Assembly (NCBI GenBank): GCA_947462335.1
Contig: OX381710.1
Coordinates: 30,061,004 to 30,125,003 of the forward strand
Source: Harmothoe impar
Lineage: Eukaryota; Annelida; Polychaeta; Phyllodocida; Polynoidae
Reading direction: 5' to 3'
DNA: 64,000 nt
Shown here: positions 24,288-34,786 of the stretch, in pieces
Layout of the letters: each line of letters begins with the position of its first letter
How positions within the stretch are numbered: the first letter of the stretch is position 1
Made by a program: the position numbers and the translations under genes
The notes under the pieces: generated by a model
The model's input: the letters and a program-made list of their open reading frames with translations, nothing else
Database searches by the model: none
What the model was told of the DNA's origin: nothing

Positions 24288-24952
24288 GACATGTCCTGCA
24301 CTGCATAATTACAGCCCACAGAAATGCCCCAGATATTCTGCTGGTTGAATTATGAATCACTATAGCATAAGTGTCCGGCGTAATCCCTTTAGGTGGCTGC
24401 TCAAGGCTTCTGGAGACTATAGCCTTGTCCTGGCTACTTAAGAAGAGACTAAGACGCGCCCATGTAGAGGCTGGGTGACAAGTGGATGCCGCACAACCTG
24501 ATGCCTCAGCTGGGGAACTGTCTGTGCAAGCCGACGTAGATAATCTGCACCAGAGCGGAGTGGGGGTCCAAACCACAAAAGTCGCTCGTGATCTATTGAA
24601 TTGGTGCTGGATCTAAGGCCGCAGCTGGAAACAAGGCATCGTGGAAGCCGGCGGCCCGTTATCTTGAGCATTAATTGCCGACTGAGAGTGGGACAGTTGG
24701 CAGCGAGGGGGGAACTTATTGAAAGGTTGATAGGGATTAGGCTGGGGTGGGGCTGAATGGGATTGCTGGGGGTTTTACGATAGAAGATGATGGTTTTGGT
24801 TGTAGTGTTGCCTTGGTTATAAAAGTACTGTGGTAGACCCATTGCAATTGGCCATTGGTGTTGGTTAGGGAGATGTTGGTAATGTACTGGTGGTGTGGTA
24901 ATGGTTGGGGGTGGGGTATTGTCTCTGAGAGGGGTAATGACACTAGTCCTTT
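24288..24952. other. Intronic stretch, nothing recognised
   Basis: Two overlapping minus-strand frames (24971-24438 and 24576-24067) are open for 170-177 codons, but are low-complexity, rich in Pro/Thr/Ser and without domain signs. They follow from the skewed G-rich plus strand. Confidence 0.4.
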
Positions 24953-25060
24953 CCCAGTGGGAACAGAGCATCGAATCAACATTGAGAACTGGTTGTTAAA
25001 GTTGATTCAATGTTGATTTAACATTGATTTAAGATTGAACTGAATGTAGTGCCCATTGGG
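24953..25060. mobile_element. 108-bp MITE with CCCARTGGG ends
   Basis: The left end CCCAGTGGGAAC and the complement of the right end, CCCAATGGGCAC, pair. Both run into repeated TTGATT/AATCAA phrases (TTGATTCAATGTTGATTTAA in the middle). Small elements with CCCARTGGGCA ends and ATCAACGTTGAT-like interiors are, as I recall, common in aquatic animals. Non-coding. Confidence 0.65.
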
Positions 25061-28000
25061 TCGAGTGTTGCATAGTGCTTTAATTGACCATATTCCTGTG
25101 TGTCGTTATGATGCATGAATGCAGCCAAGGCCAGTTTCTGGTGGTTTACTCACCAAGGCTATATATATTCATGTATTACGAATACTATTAGGAAGTGTTT
25201 TAACTCCATATGGATGGCATGATGCCTAAATGCAGGGCTGCATTCATACATTGATCAAGAGGACTACTAGTAGATGGGTACAATGCATTACGGCACTATG
25301 TGGCCCTTAAGGGGTTAGTAGTGGTGAGACCGGGTATCAAATCAGCGCTCAGCCTGGGCATCCCCTGGGTCCAGGGCTTCCACACAGCTACCATACCAAC
25401 AGCGTCAGACGCGCTGGGTAAAAAGGACACTTGAATTTAATTTGAAGAGGTGGGAAGCGAATGATAAAAAAGGGGCTACTACGTGGAAAGGAAGGATGGA
25501 ACCTCATCGACGTTAATATGTCTATCGACGAGCTGTATGAAATAAAAACCACCCTGGTGTAGAGGAGAGCGCTGGGGAGGCTTACTATGTGTTTAAATCT
25601 CTTTTTACTATTATTTAGATTTGGTGTAGTGAGACCTCAGCTGATGTGATCACTTCCGGGTTTAGGTAATTTCCGATGATCGATCCTGACGGAACCCCGT
25701 GAACATGTTAAACGTTGTACTCGAAGGTTGTGTGAATACAACGGGGAAAGTTCCCACGCCTTAACAAGCTTGATTATAATTATTAAAGTGCCACATAATT
25801 ATGCTACCGTGCAGGGAGGTGGTTGGGCAAAAGAAGAGGAATACCCAATTACCATAATGTGCGTTGTCCATAACATATAGCAGGCCGATTATGAACCCAA
25901 AGTCGATGTACAAAGTATCAAAAAATACAGGTAACAAAAAACACGTCCTAGCCTGGGGGAGTGGGGGCAGCCAACTATATTCTACACTGTATATACTTCC
26001 CATTAGAGTGGGAGACCCTGGGGATCCACTAACCCTTCCCTTCAGTCCTATACCACTAGACCACCCGTCCCTACCCCCTTTTCCTGTGACAGGGTGGGTT
26101 AACGTGTGGCTGTATTGGTGTGGATGACGGTTCAGGGTGAGATAGAACATCTAAGCCATCAAATATTCAGCGTGTTAGTAGCCATCCATCCCCAGCTTCA
26201 GCGCCCAGTGTGGCTAAGCCACTATTGAGCACCTGATCGCCGTTATCGCTGTTATCAGAGGATGGCTTCTGAACCTCCTATCCCCCTCCCTTACTCCTCG
26301 TTCCAAGCACACAACCCAGCCCTGTCAAGCCCTGGTCTAAGTGATGTATAGAGACCTATACATAACGACTGTTTAGCACCTGACGGGCCGGAGTCGTTAA
26401 ATGCCATGAGCCACTGACAGTACCACTAACCCCATCCAGTGGTCACGCAGCTGGGACACACCGGCCTATCTCTAAATCAAAAACCACCATTCCGATCCAG
26501 CCCCTCGACCGGTGCTTCACCTGACCTGGGGACCAGACAGGGGAGGAGAAGGGTGGGTGGGGGTAGGTGTGCTGGTGTGCATATACAGAGTTGGCTCCAG
26601 GGCTAAGGCCTGAGGGTGACAGGCCACAGGGGTGGGTAGAATTGGCTAGGCTGGCTGGCAGACAGTTGGCTAGTATGGCAGCAGATATCAATCAACACCA
26701 CCTCCAGTGCCCCCTGTCTGTGTATAGGCATGATGATCAATACCCGGCGGTGGGCACTGATTTCCGGGTGGATAAGGAGGGTTTGTTTTCACAATCAGGG
26801 TTGATTTAGCAAACTGCCTGAGCCTATTCCTAGACCCCCACCCCAGCTGCGCCCATACAACCCTCTTACCACCACCACCTCCCCTCCCCCGGCGCTCTCT
26901 GCAATGTGCACCTGTCCTGAGCATGCAGCAGCAGAACCAGACAGGTATGTCCCCCTCCCCCAACTACCACACATGAATTGTAAATGACCGACTAATGATC
27001 GATTTTCCATTCAATTTACGCCAATAGTGGGCTAACGGACAGATGTAAAAGCCGTGGTTTATTGATGAGGCGATTTTTATCCTTGACGCGGCAGGAGTTT
27101 TGACGGGAGGGGGCAGGATGACAATCTTAATAGCACGAGGGCATGGCAGAGTGGGAGTGGCGTGAATGGTCGCGCTGTGTGCATGCATAATTCACACGAG
27201 CAGCGTCCTATCTACAGAACTAATCTGGGTGGGGGCTGACAACACACATGGTAGGGACGAGCCACAAAAGCACCAAGTCCCAAAACAACTGCACTGTGCA
27301 CGCCCGCCAGCCCGCCACTCATGCCTCATTCAAATATCATCTATATATTAATTTACACACGCCATCCCCTGCCACTCCTCCTCCAGTGCCCACCGGTAGG
27401 AGCCTCAACAGGCATGTGATGTTGGTTTGTGGTGAGGGGAGGCAGAGGGAAAGACAGAGGGACAAAAACAGTAGCCCCAATCAATACGCGATTTTGCCAG
27501 TTAGAGCCTTTGTGGGGTGTAGTTATTCCCCAACAAAGGTTCAATCATCTTGGCCCATAACCCAATTAGCGTGAGCCCGACAACAGAGCTGGAGCTACTC
27601 CACCAGGGTGAGCAGCTCTTGGCTAAAATGTTTACACGAGGGCTGGGGCGGGCCGGGTGCTGAGAGAACAAAGCTGAGAGGCCTATGCTGGGGGAGGGGC
27701 TGGAGCAGACCCCGCAGGCACGTCCCCGGCCGTAGGTACAAACTACATGGCTATAGCTGTTCTGCAGAAAGAAAGACCGTCATAGGATCAATAAGAAAGC
27801 GTGCCAGTTAGTTATGTAATCATACCGGATCCCTGGAGGCATCGTGTGGAGAGGGCCCAGGAGGAATACACACAACCTCACACCCAACATTCCCTCCAGC
27901 AGGCCGACAGCCATACATAAACAATACACACATTCAGTGGAAGCCCTGAACCCTGTGCATTGGCCTTTCTCTTCTTATCCCCTATCCTCTCACTAATTCA

Positions 28001-29106
28001 ACCATTCCTCTCATGGTTCCCATAGTCATTCCAGCACACCGGACCAAACCCTCCGATGCCAAATTCCTCTAGCAACTACCAGTCTACCTATGAAAATGTA
28101 CCTCTGGACTATAAGCCTAAACCCTTATCCAACCAGTCCACAAGGATTTACTATAGGAAACACTGAATACGATATCATGCCAATTCTAGGACACACAACT
28201 CATTTACCACCACCACCCACCTAAATCCCTTTAGGGTAGTTGGGAAACAGTGGCACCTGGCGTAGACCCCGGGGACTTAAGCAGGCCGGCGACAACTGTT
28301 GATTCCCGCCTTTCTCACACACAAGGTGAGCCAGCATGCAGAATCAATGTCTTTGAGTCTGCCCCCCCTCTCACCCCCTCGTCCCACCTACCCCCACATC
28401 CCCAACTTGCTCTTCCCCCTCTTTGCCCCCACTTTCACTCATAGGACTCCCTTCACTTCCCACGGGGTTCTACCCTGCCCTGCCTGCAGCATCGCCTGCT
28501 TGTGAAATACCCCCAGAGCCTTATTGCTCAGACGCTTCGGGACGAAACAGTTACATTTGATTAGTGTCCATAGTTTAACTGTGTACACCAGGAAACTGGC
28601 CTCATTAATACTAAAGAACCCCACCTTCATACCCACCCCCGCATCTGGATTCTCTTTCCCGATATTAGCTTGATTATGAGGAAAGTCACGCTATTTCTTT
28701 TACAAACGTTTTGCTGTAATATCAACTTGACAAGGGATGACGTCTCCTTGAGTGACGTTGTCCTTTCTGCTGAGAGCATGCTGAATTTGAAACCGCCCTA
28801 TAGTAAATTGATACATGTTTGTCTTTTTTAAATTTTATTTCACGCGTTTAACTAGCCATCGTCAGTTCACTTTGGCCCATTGCTGCTCGAATGGAAGGTG
28901 GATCTATACTTTTCTAATGCAGATAATCCCCCGCGTCTCCGTAGATAATCCTCCTTACATAGTTATCCATAAGTAATGCGCTGCCAACAACTCCTGTATA
29001 CACACAAGTATGTCTAGGCTGTGTTGGCGTATTTCAGCTCACTTGGAAGCTGGTGGTGGCCCGAGTGGAGGGGTGGGAGTAAAAGAGGATGGGGACCGCG
29101 ACTTAC
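25061..29106. promoter_or_regulatory. 5' part of intron 1, enhancer-like GC-rich patches
   Basis: GC-rich, CpG-containing stretches alternate with AT-rich homeodomain-like words (TTAATTTACAC near 27350, CAATTAGCGTGAGC near 27563). GAGCAGCTC is at 27610-27618. No exon is supported. Position just downstream of the first exon makes enhancer content plausible, but this is inference. Confidence 0.35.
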
Positions 29107-29191
29107 CTTTGATGAAGTGGGACCAGAGGAGTAGCAGCATGAGGCACCGTACAAGTATATCCATTCTGAGCTGAGATTTGGTCGCACTCAT
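29107..29191 (-). CDS. First coding exon: start codon and signal peptide of the secreted protein
   Basis: The exon encodes 28 residues plus one base and ends at a perfect donor, G|GTAAGT (29106-29101). The start Met at 29191 has A at -3. The peptide MSATKSQLRMDILVRCLMLL continues into a hydrophobic core of Leu and Trp, then SHFIK, a typical n-region plus h-region of a signal peptide. Met10 could be an alternative start and still leave the hydrophobic core. The phase-1 donor fits the phase-1 acceptor of the exon at 8644. The joined product would place the first Cys of the Cys-x-Phe-Pro domain about seven residues after the junction, as expected for a mature N terminus. That these two exons belong together is inference from phase, order and logic. 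Confidence 0.7.
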
Positions 29192-29409
29192 CGTGCTATG
29201 CCTCGTAATGACTGGAACCACCTCCACCGCGTCCAGGACGAGGTGGGCCGACTGACGGCCGCGACGCAGGCAATGGTACAAGCCTCTGTGGCTGCGCTGG
29301 TGGTGGTGGTGATGGTGAGAGCGTCGCTGGTTGGGGCGGCGGTAGTAATGCGGAGGCTGGCAGAGTTGATGGTCCTACTGATGCGTGTAGCCGTCTCCGT
29401 AGGCGCCAT
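29188..29409 (-). other. Upstream open reading frame ending on the start codon
   Basis: From an ATG at 29409 a frame runs 73 codons to TGA at 29190-29188. The TGA overlaps the presumed main ATG (29191-29189) as ATGA. The product would be Thr/Ala/Ser-rich with no recognisable domain. If transcription starts right of 29409, this would act as a uORF with termination-reinitiation geometry. If it starts left of it, the frame is meaningless. The frame of the main ATG also stays open upstream to about 29360 with a His-rich run but has no ATG there. Confidence 0.4.
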
Positions 29410-31825
29410 TGGTCAGTGAGCCTACACGGTCATTACGACAGGCCCCCTGGCCTTCAGTGCGTGGTCCAAAACTGGTCTGTCTGAAAGCACAGAGAACAGG
29501 GAAGGCAGACATGAGAGACTGGTCTGGTGTGAGCAAAGGGAAGGCGCGGAAGGAGGCGCACAGGGACTGAGAGTAGGAGGAGTGGGAGGGGGCACAGCGG
29601 CCAGGCGGTTCGGCCCTGGAGGAGGGAGTGGGAAGGTCCTGGAGTGATCCTCCGTCCACCAGAGGGCCCGGCGGGCGGACAGTCATTGATCTGTATTGAC
29701 TGTTTCCCCCTACCCCCCACCCACAACCATCTCAGACGCAACACCGTCCATATCCTCGTCACTTACACCTCTTCCACGTATTGGCAACCCCTCTTACCCC
29801 AAGCTAGCTATGCCGAGACACCCAATACCCACTATGCATACCTGCAAACATAACACATGCAAACATAACACAATGTACCACAAAACAATTAAAAAACATG
29901 CATTCATATATGTAGTGATCGCACCATTTCCTACTGTAAAACCTCCAGTCCTCCTTTTCGATCAGTAATCCTCTCGACCGTTAATAGGTCGATGTATCTC
30001 ACACATCTGCTTCTCCTTAAATGAACGTAATGAATAACTTTGTAACGTGTTACAGGAAAGTACTGATGTGTGTAAGATACACGTGTAAACACGGCGCGCC
30101 GGGAGGAGTGAGCCGCCCCTCTGTAGTCAGCAGTGCGTGGTGGATAGTCTGCGCTGTGTTACACTCCCCCTGCACTGTGAGCTGCTCTCTCAGCCTGTGA
30201 GGCATTCTGCCTCCACTCACCCATCTCTCGGCACGTGTTGACCAGGGAAGGCAAAGCCTGCCACCACCATTACCATGCGGCTGGCGCAGCGCCACTCCAA
30301 CTGATGGCTGTGGCCTGAGCTAACACACACATACCTGTGAGCTGCTCACCTCAATGGGTGAGGTTTCAGAGGGGAGGCAGAGAGCAACTCAAGGCCGGTG
30401 AGCAGCTCAAATTGCCGTTCGCTCTGATTAATGGTTGTGGGGTGATGGTGGCAGGGGGCTCTGACAAGGGCTGGAGTGTGTTTGGGTAGGAAGGGGCGTA
30501 TATATACGTTATCCAGAAGGTAGCTGGTACATGTGAAGGGCGAGGTGCACCACCCCCGCTGGTTAGCCCTACTGACATGGACCATGCTGAATGTCCTAAC
30601 CAAGCCCCACCCCCTCTGCCTGACATCAACCTGGTCAGCCAGGGCAGGCAACTTATGTCCATCAATCCTGACCCAGCCCGGCGTACATCATGGTTAACAA
30701 GTACCAGCAAGACAGCACCATCTGGCCACAGCCCCAACCTCCCCCGATCAGGACAGCAAGCAGCTCCAATTGCCCTTCTGAGCAGCTCACCTAAGCCCTC
30801 AATCTACACCTTAACTCCTCCCAGAGAGTCTTTGGTCATTTGAAACTTATACATCACCGCAATTTCAAACACTAGTGTGACTCTCAACCTCACTTTTAGT
30901 ATTCCCCTCTATTCGCACATCGTACCGCTCTTGTTATCCCGAATGCCACTACCCTGTGCAGCAATTAAAAAGTTGACATGGATTTCCACAGACAATTTAT
31001 CTTACAATCTAATCAAAATAGTGGGATTACTGTATTTTACATCATCTCCAATGCTTCGATTTCCAATGGCTGAGCCTCAACTCATCCCCACCTTTGCCCT
31101 AACATCATCCCCACCAGAAAAACATAACATCCACATACAAAACCGCATCCCTACTCATCCCTACCCAACCCCATCCCCACATCCCAACCCGTCTCACCCC
31201 TCACCCTTCTCCCCTCCATCATCCACAAGCCCCCATGCATCAGGCCAATGGAGATCGGCCAATGCCGGCGGTGAGCCATCGGTCGTAAACTTCTAGAGGA
31301 CGGACGTTGTTCTTGAGCGCCACAAAATGGGGCTCCTCATTGACTGTCATGCCATGGCCTAATATGTTCTTTCATTGTCACCGGTTGCAGTCCAACGAGT
31401 CCCCGGTACTGGCAGAACGTCATCGCCCATCGTCGGCGATACAAATCTTCATTAAGGGGCTTTTTTTTGCGGCGCCCGCCAACCAACAGACGGAACGAAG
31501 GCAAATAGTTGGGGCGACGAGCGTAAGTCTGGGCGTAGCAGGGCAGTCACTTCCCATGCAGGCAACAATGAGACGTCGTTAATGTCGTAATTGGGCCACA
31601 GAGTGCGCATTAGCCACCGTTATATGTCTAATAATTAACGTAACCGCCACGAATCTACCTGGGAGCGCTACGTTCCGACCTCCACCCTCCCCCGTTTAGG
31701 GTGCAATGCGGCACCATGTAGAGTTATTTATACTAGGAACTTTCCCTGCTTACTACTTTCTTTGCTGAACCGAAAAACCTCTTCGACGTCATCTGCGAAA
31801 AAGGACCATAGTTCAGGTTGTGTTA
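29410..31825 (-). promoter_or_regulatory. 5' flank of the secreted-protein gene, GC-rich, motif cluster
   Basis: CpG-containing DNA upstream of exon 1 in minus-strand sense. It holds GAGCAGCTC or its complement at 30179-30187, 30339-30347, 30400-30408 and 30780-30788, a near copy at 30758-30766, and a palindromic CGTATATATACG at about 30497-30508 that could act as a TATA-like element. TAAT and ATTAAT words lie close to the motifs (for example at 30427). I cannot place the transcription start. Several frames open for 90-139 codons are low-complexity. Confidence 0.4.
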
Positions 31826-32639
31826 AGCCCTTATCCTACAAAGGGCTGTCGGTCAGGCCCTTATCCTACAAATTTGGCCATTATCCTAGAAAAAAAAGTC
31901 CCATTATCTTACAAAACTTGTATATTTTGTAGGACTAGAGCACTCAGTCAGGCCCTTTTCCAACGAAATTGCCCTTATCCTACACAACCAACACCAGGCA
32001 GGTTTTTGTAGGATAAGGGCACTCAGTTAGGCTCTTATCTTACAAAATTGCCCTTATCCTACAAGATATGTCCCTGAAGCTTTAACTAATTTATTATACA
32101 GATAGTCTGTAGGCTTAAGTATTTTCATTCCTTGTGTCATCCACAATGGCTGCCAAAAAGTATAAAGCTCAGATATATTTTATTTCCTTGAATAATAAAT
32201 GAAAATTAGGGATTTCTGGGTGTAGAGTGCATTATTTGGTTAGAATTGCAATTCAGACAAAATGTGGCTGCAAAGATGAATGCAGCTCTGGCAAGTGACA
32301 AAAAAAGGCATTGTACAATAAGGCAAACATATTTTTTAGGATAAGGACAACTTTGTAGGATAAGGGCCTGACTGATAGCCCTTATCCTACAAAACTTCCC
32401 TCATATAGGTTTTTTAGGATAAGGCCAGTTTTCTAGGATAAGGGCCTGACTGATATTGCTTGTCCTACAAACGTATGTCTTTGTGGGATAAGGGAAAGTT
32501 TGTACGATAGCGGCCTAACAAATGTATTGTAGGTTAAGGGCAAATTTCGTGAGATTTATAAAGTCCTGACTGACAGCCCAAGTACTATACAAGCCAAATT
32601 GTTTTATTAGGATAAGGACACTTTTGAAGGATAAGGGCC
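31826..32639. mobile_element. Foldback element 3, 814 bp, TA target-site duplication
   Basis: The ends are [A/G]GCCCTTATCCT[A/T]CAAA in inverted orientation, flanked by TA at 31824-31825 and 32640-32641. The left arm (to about 32070) repeats CCCTTATCCTACAAA at least six times. The right arm (from about 32335) repeats the complement, with some units in the reverse sense. GTCAGGCCCTTA and TAAGGGCCTGACTGATA link units in the two arms. The 265-bp middle is AT-rich and non-coding. Confidence 0.85.
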
Positions 32640-34661
32640 TAACAGGGTGCACTAAAATCCATATCCCCAGTATAATGTCACGGATTTATGATCAGATGAT
32701 ACTAAAATCGTGATTGAGGCTTATCGATTATTGACTACAGCGTAAGTATATGCTTGAACATACAGAGCATGGACAAAGTCCCTTCCAGAATAGTGAGTGG
32801 GGAGTCATTAAGTACTTGAAGCGTCTCAACTAAGCAATTAATCATCTGGCTAGACTATTTTTTCATAGATAAATGATAACATCCTATTGTGATTGCTCTG
32901 GAGAACTTACCCCATGTAATTATCCTTCCCAAGTACTTCAGCCATGAACAACGTGGGCTCAAAGTTGGTTTATTATATTACTACCGAATAAATATTCACA
33001 TGAGTTGTGTTGGAATGTATTCCTATTCTGTATTTTTGAGATTTTTCAGCAAATAAATATTACAACAACAATGTGACCTTTGGAGATCACTGCACAATCA
33101 AATATAGCCAGACATAACCTGAGACTGTATTGTTCTCCTTCTTTCTTAAGTCAGACGTTTTCTGAAACCATATTGTCCTGCGTTTTCTTAGGCCAATCAG
33201 AGGCCATGGCGATTTGTATAATTCTGTTTTGTGATTAATGTCTTCCCATTGTGCATTCTTACAAGGGCCTAGGGACATTAGACCCCAGGACAGGTGCATG
33301 CGGCAGGGCCCTCTGTAGTGGTGAACTAGGCTCAAAAGGGACCCTCAAAAGGCACCTATCTAAAGCCAGACTACAGGCGTTCAGTAAACTGACAAGTTGA
33401 CATTGTATTGAATGACAAGTGACTCGTTTTATCACAAAGCCATTTCGGGAGGTACCTCCATTGGCATTCTGAGTGAAATAACTTGTCACGATGGCCCTCA
33501 ACAGTGCAGGCCACACAGTTGACCTGACTTGAAGGTGAACCGCACTCACTTCATGAACATAAGTGGTTCACTGATGGTAGTAACATTGAAGAGGTTGGTG
33601 GCCGGCGACCAGGGACATCTAACAAAGTTATTCACAAGATGGTTGTGGCTCAACCACAGCGTTTACTAAACCCTTTCACCATACTAACTATACAAGGTTA
33701 TATTTTTACAACCCTCGTTAAAGCCTGAGAATTTTCGCAATACAAATGAGATCTGGTAAGTAGTATGAGTGCGGGTTTTCGTCAGGCCTCCTGCATAACC
33801 ATACTACTTAATTAATATATGCTAAGTAGTGGCCTTAATCTGCAAAATCCGAAATGGCCCCAGGCAGATTCGGATTCTACGGAGAAAATAATATTACATA
33901 AGAATCAACTCCAAAAAGTTCATCAACCAATTGGGTAAGATACTTATTAGAAATGACCTGTCTATACACCTCGTAGACTTTATAGTAGCACAGGGGCATG
34001 GCCATGGGCGTCATAACCAGGGAGTCATGTGAGTAGTATAGTGAAAGTAGAGCTTTACCCAGGCCGCTCTATTTTTTGGACGAACAGTGAAGAAGCCACT
34101 AGCTAGATATCTCAAATTGCCATCCTACAAGTAGAAACGCACTTTCAATTTAACTAATGCTAATCGCTTGCACAATGGTGTTAAACCTGTGATTTCCTAC
34201 ACATAAACGATCCACAGTACTACCGGGTACGTGCTTTATTTGAAGGCATTGGGTCAACGATATCAAGCCAGGTAATATACACACACGCATATATACATAT
34301 ACAATTCTATTTAAAAAAAGTATCGTTCGTCGAAGAAAGAAACACGTAAAGGGGAGAACCCTTTACATTAGCAATGGCAGAGGGTCGTGTGTAAGATGCA
34401 AAATCAGCAATTGCTCAAGACTTTGTTACTTGCCTGCCAGAGCCCGTGAGGTAACTCTAACCAGGCTCCATGTAATCCTGCAGGCCATGTCAATAAACAT
34501 GATCCCCCGTATGGCGGTGATGCATAATACGTTGTAAGATGGCGGCATAAAGGCAAAGACGAGACCTGCTTACTCCTATACCATGTCATGTATGGTTATG
34601 TGCACGTTTCTAGTATAGCATTGTAATAGGTGAACACCACACGTTTGTGCCCAAGTTATGT
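32640..34661. other. No gene recognised
   Basis: Two overlapping minus-strand frames near 33100-33550 show no motif or splice support. No repeat noticed. Confidence 0.4.
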
Positions 34662-34786
34662 AATAGATAGACTATGGTTATGTGAGGATAACTCAAATAT
34701 GACTACTGTAGACTGGCAGGCACCCTATAGGGTGCCTGCCAGTTTACTGTGGTTATCTTGAGTTAGCCTCTCATTGTCTATCTGTT
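34662..34786. mobile_element. Palindromic MITE (hairpin element)
   Basis: The two arms are complementary over about 55-60 bp with a perfect centre, GGCAGGCACCCTATAGGG plus its continuation, about the axis at 34727/34728. Arm words TAGATAGAC, GATAACTCAA and ACTGGCAGGCACCC recur as complements on the right. One arm is found again at 20266-20345, which shows that it is a dispersed element and not a local palindrome. Confidence 0.85.

Larger units (their letters stand above)
8645..29106 (-). other. Intron 1, 20,462 bp
   Basis: Inferred from the donor GTAAGT at 29106-29101 and the acceptor TAG at 8647-8645. Both exons use phase 1, so they join in frame with a Gly codon split across the junction. 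The intron holds most of the transposable elements listed below. Enhancer-like GC-rich patches lie in its first 8 kb in transcript sense (about 21.4-29.1 kb). A further small exon inside it cannot be excluded. Confidence 0.6.

Noticed and set aside
24067..24971. Two overlapping 169-177-codon minus-strand frames
   Set aside because: Low-complexity composition and no splice signals; caused by G-rich plus-strand bias.
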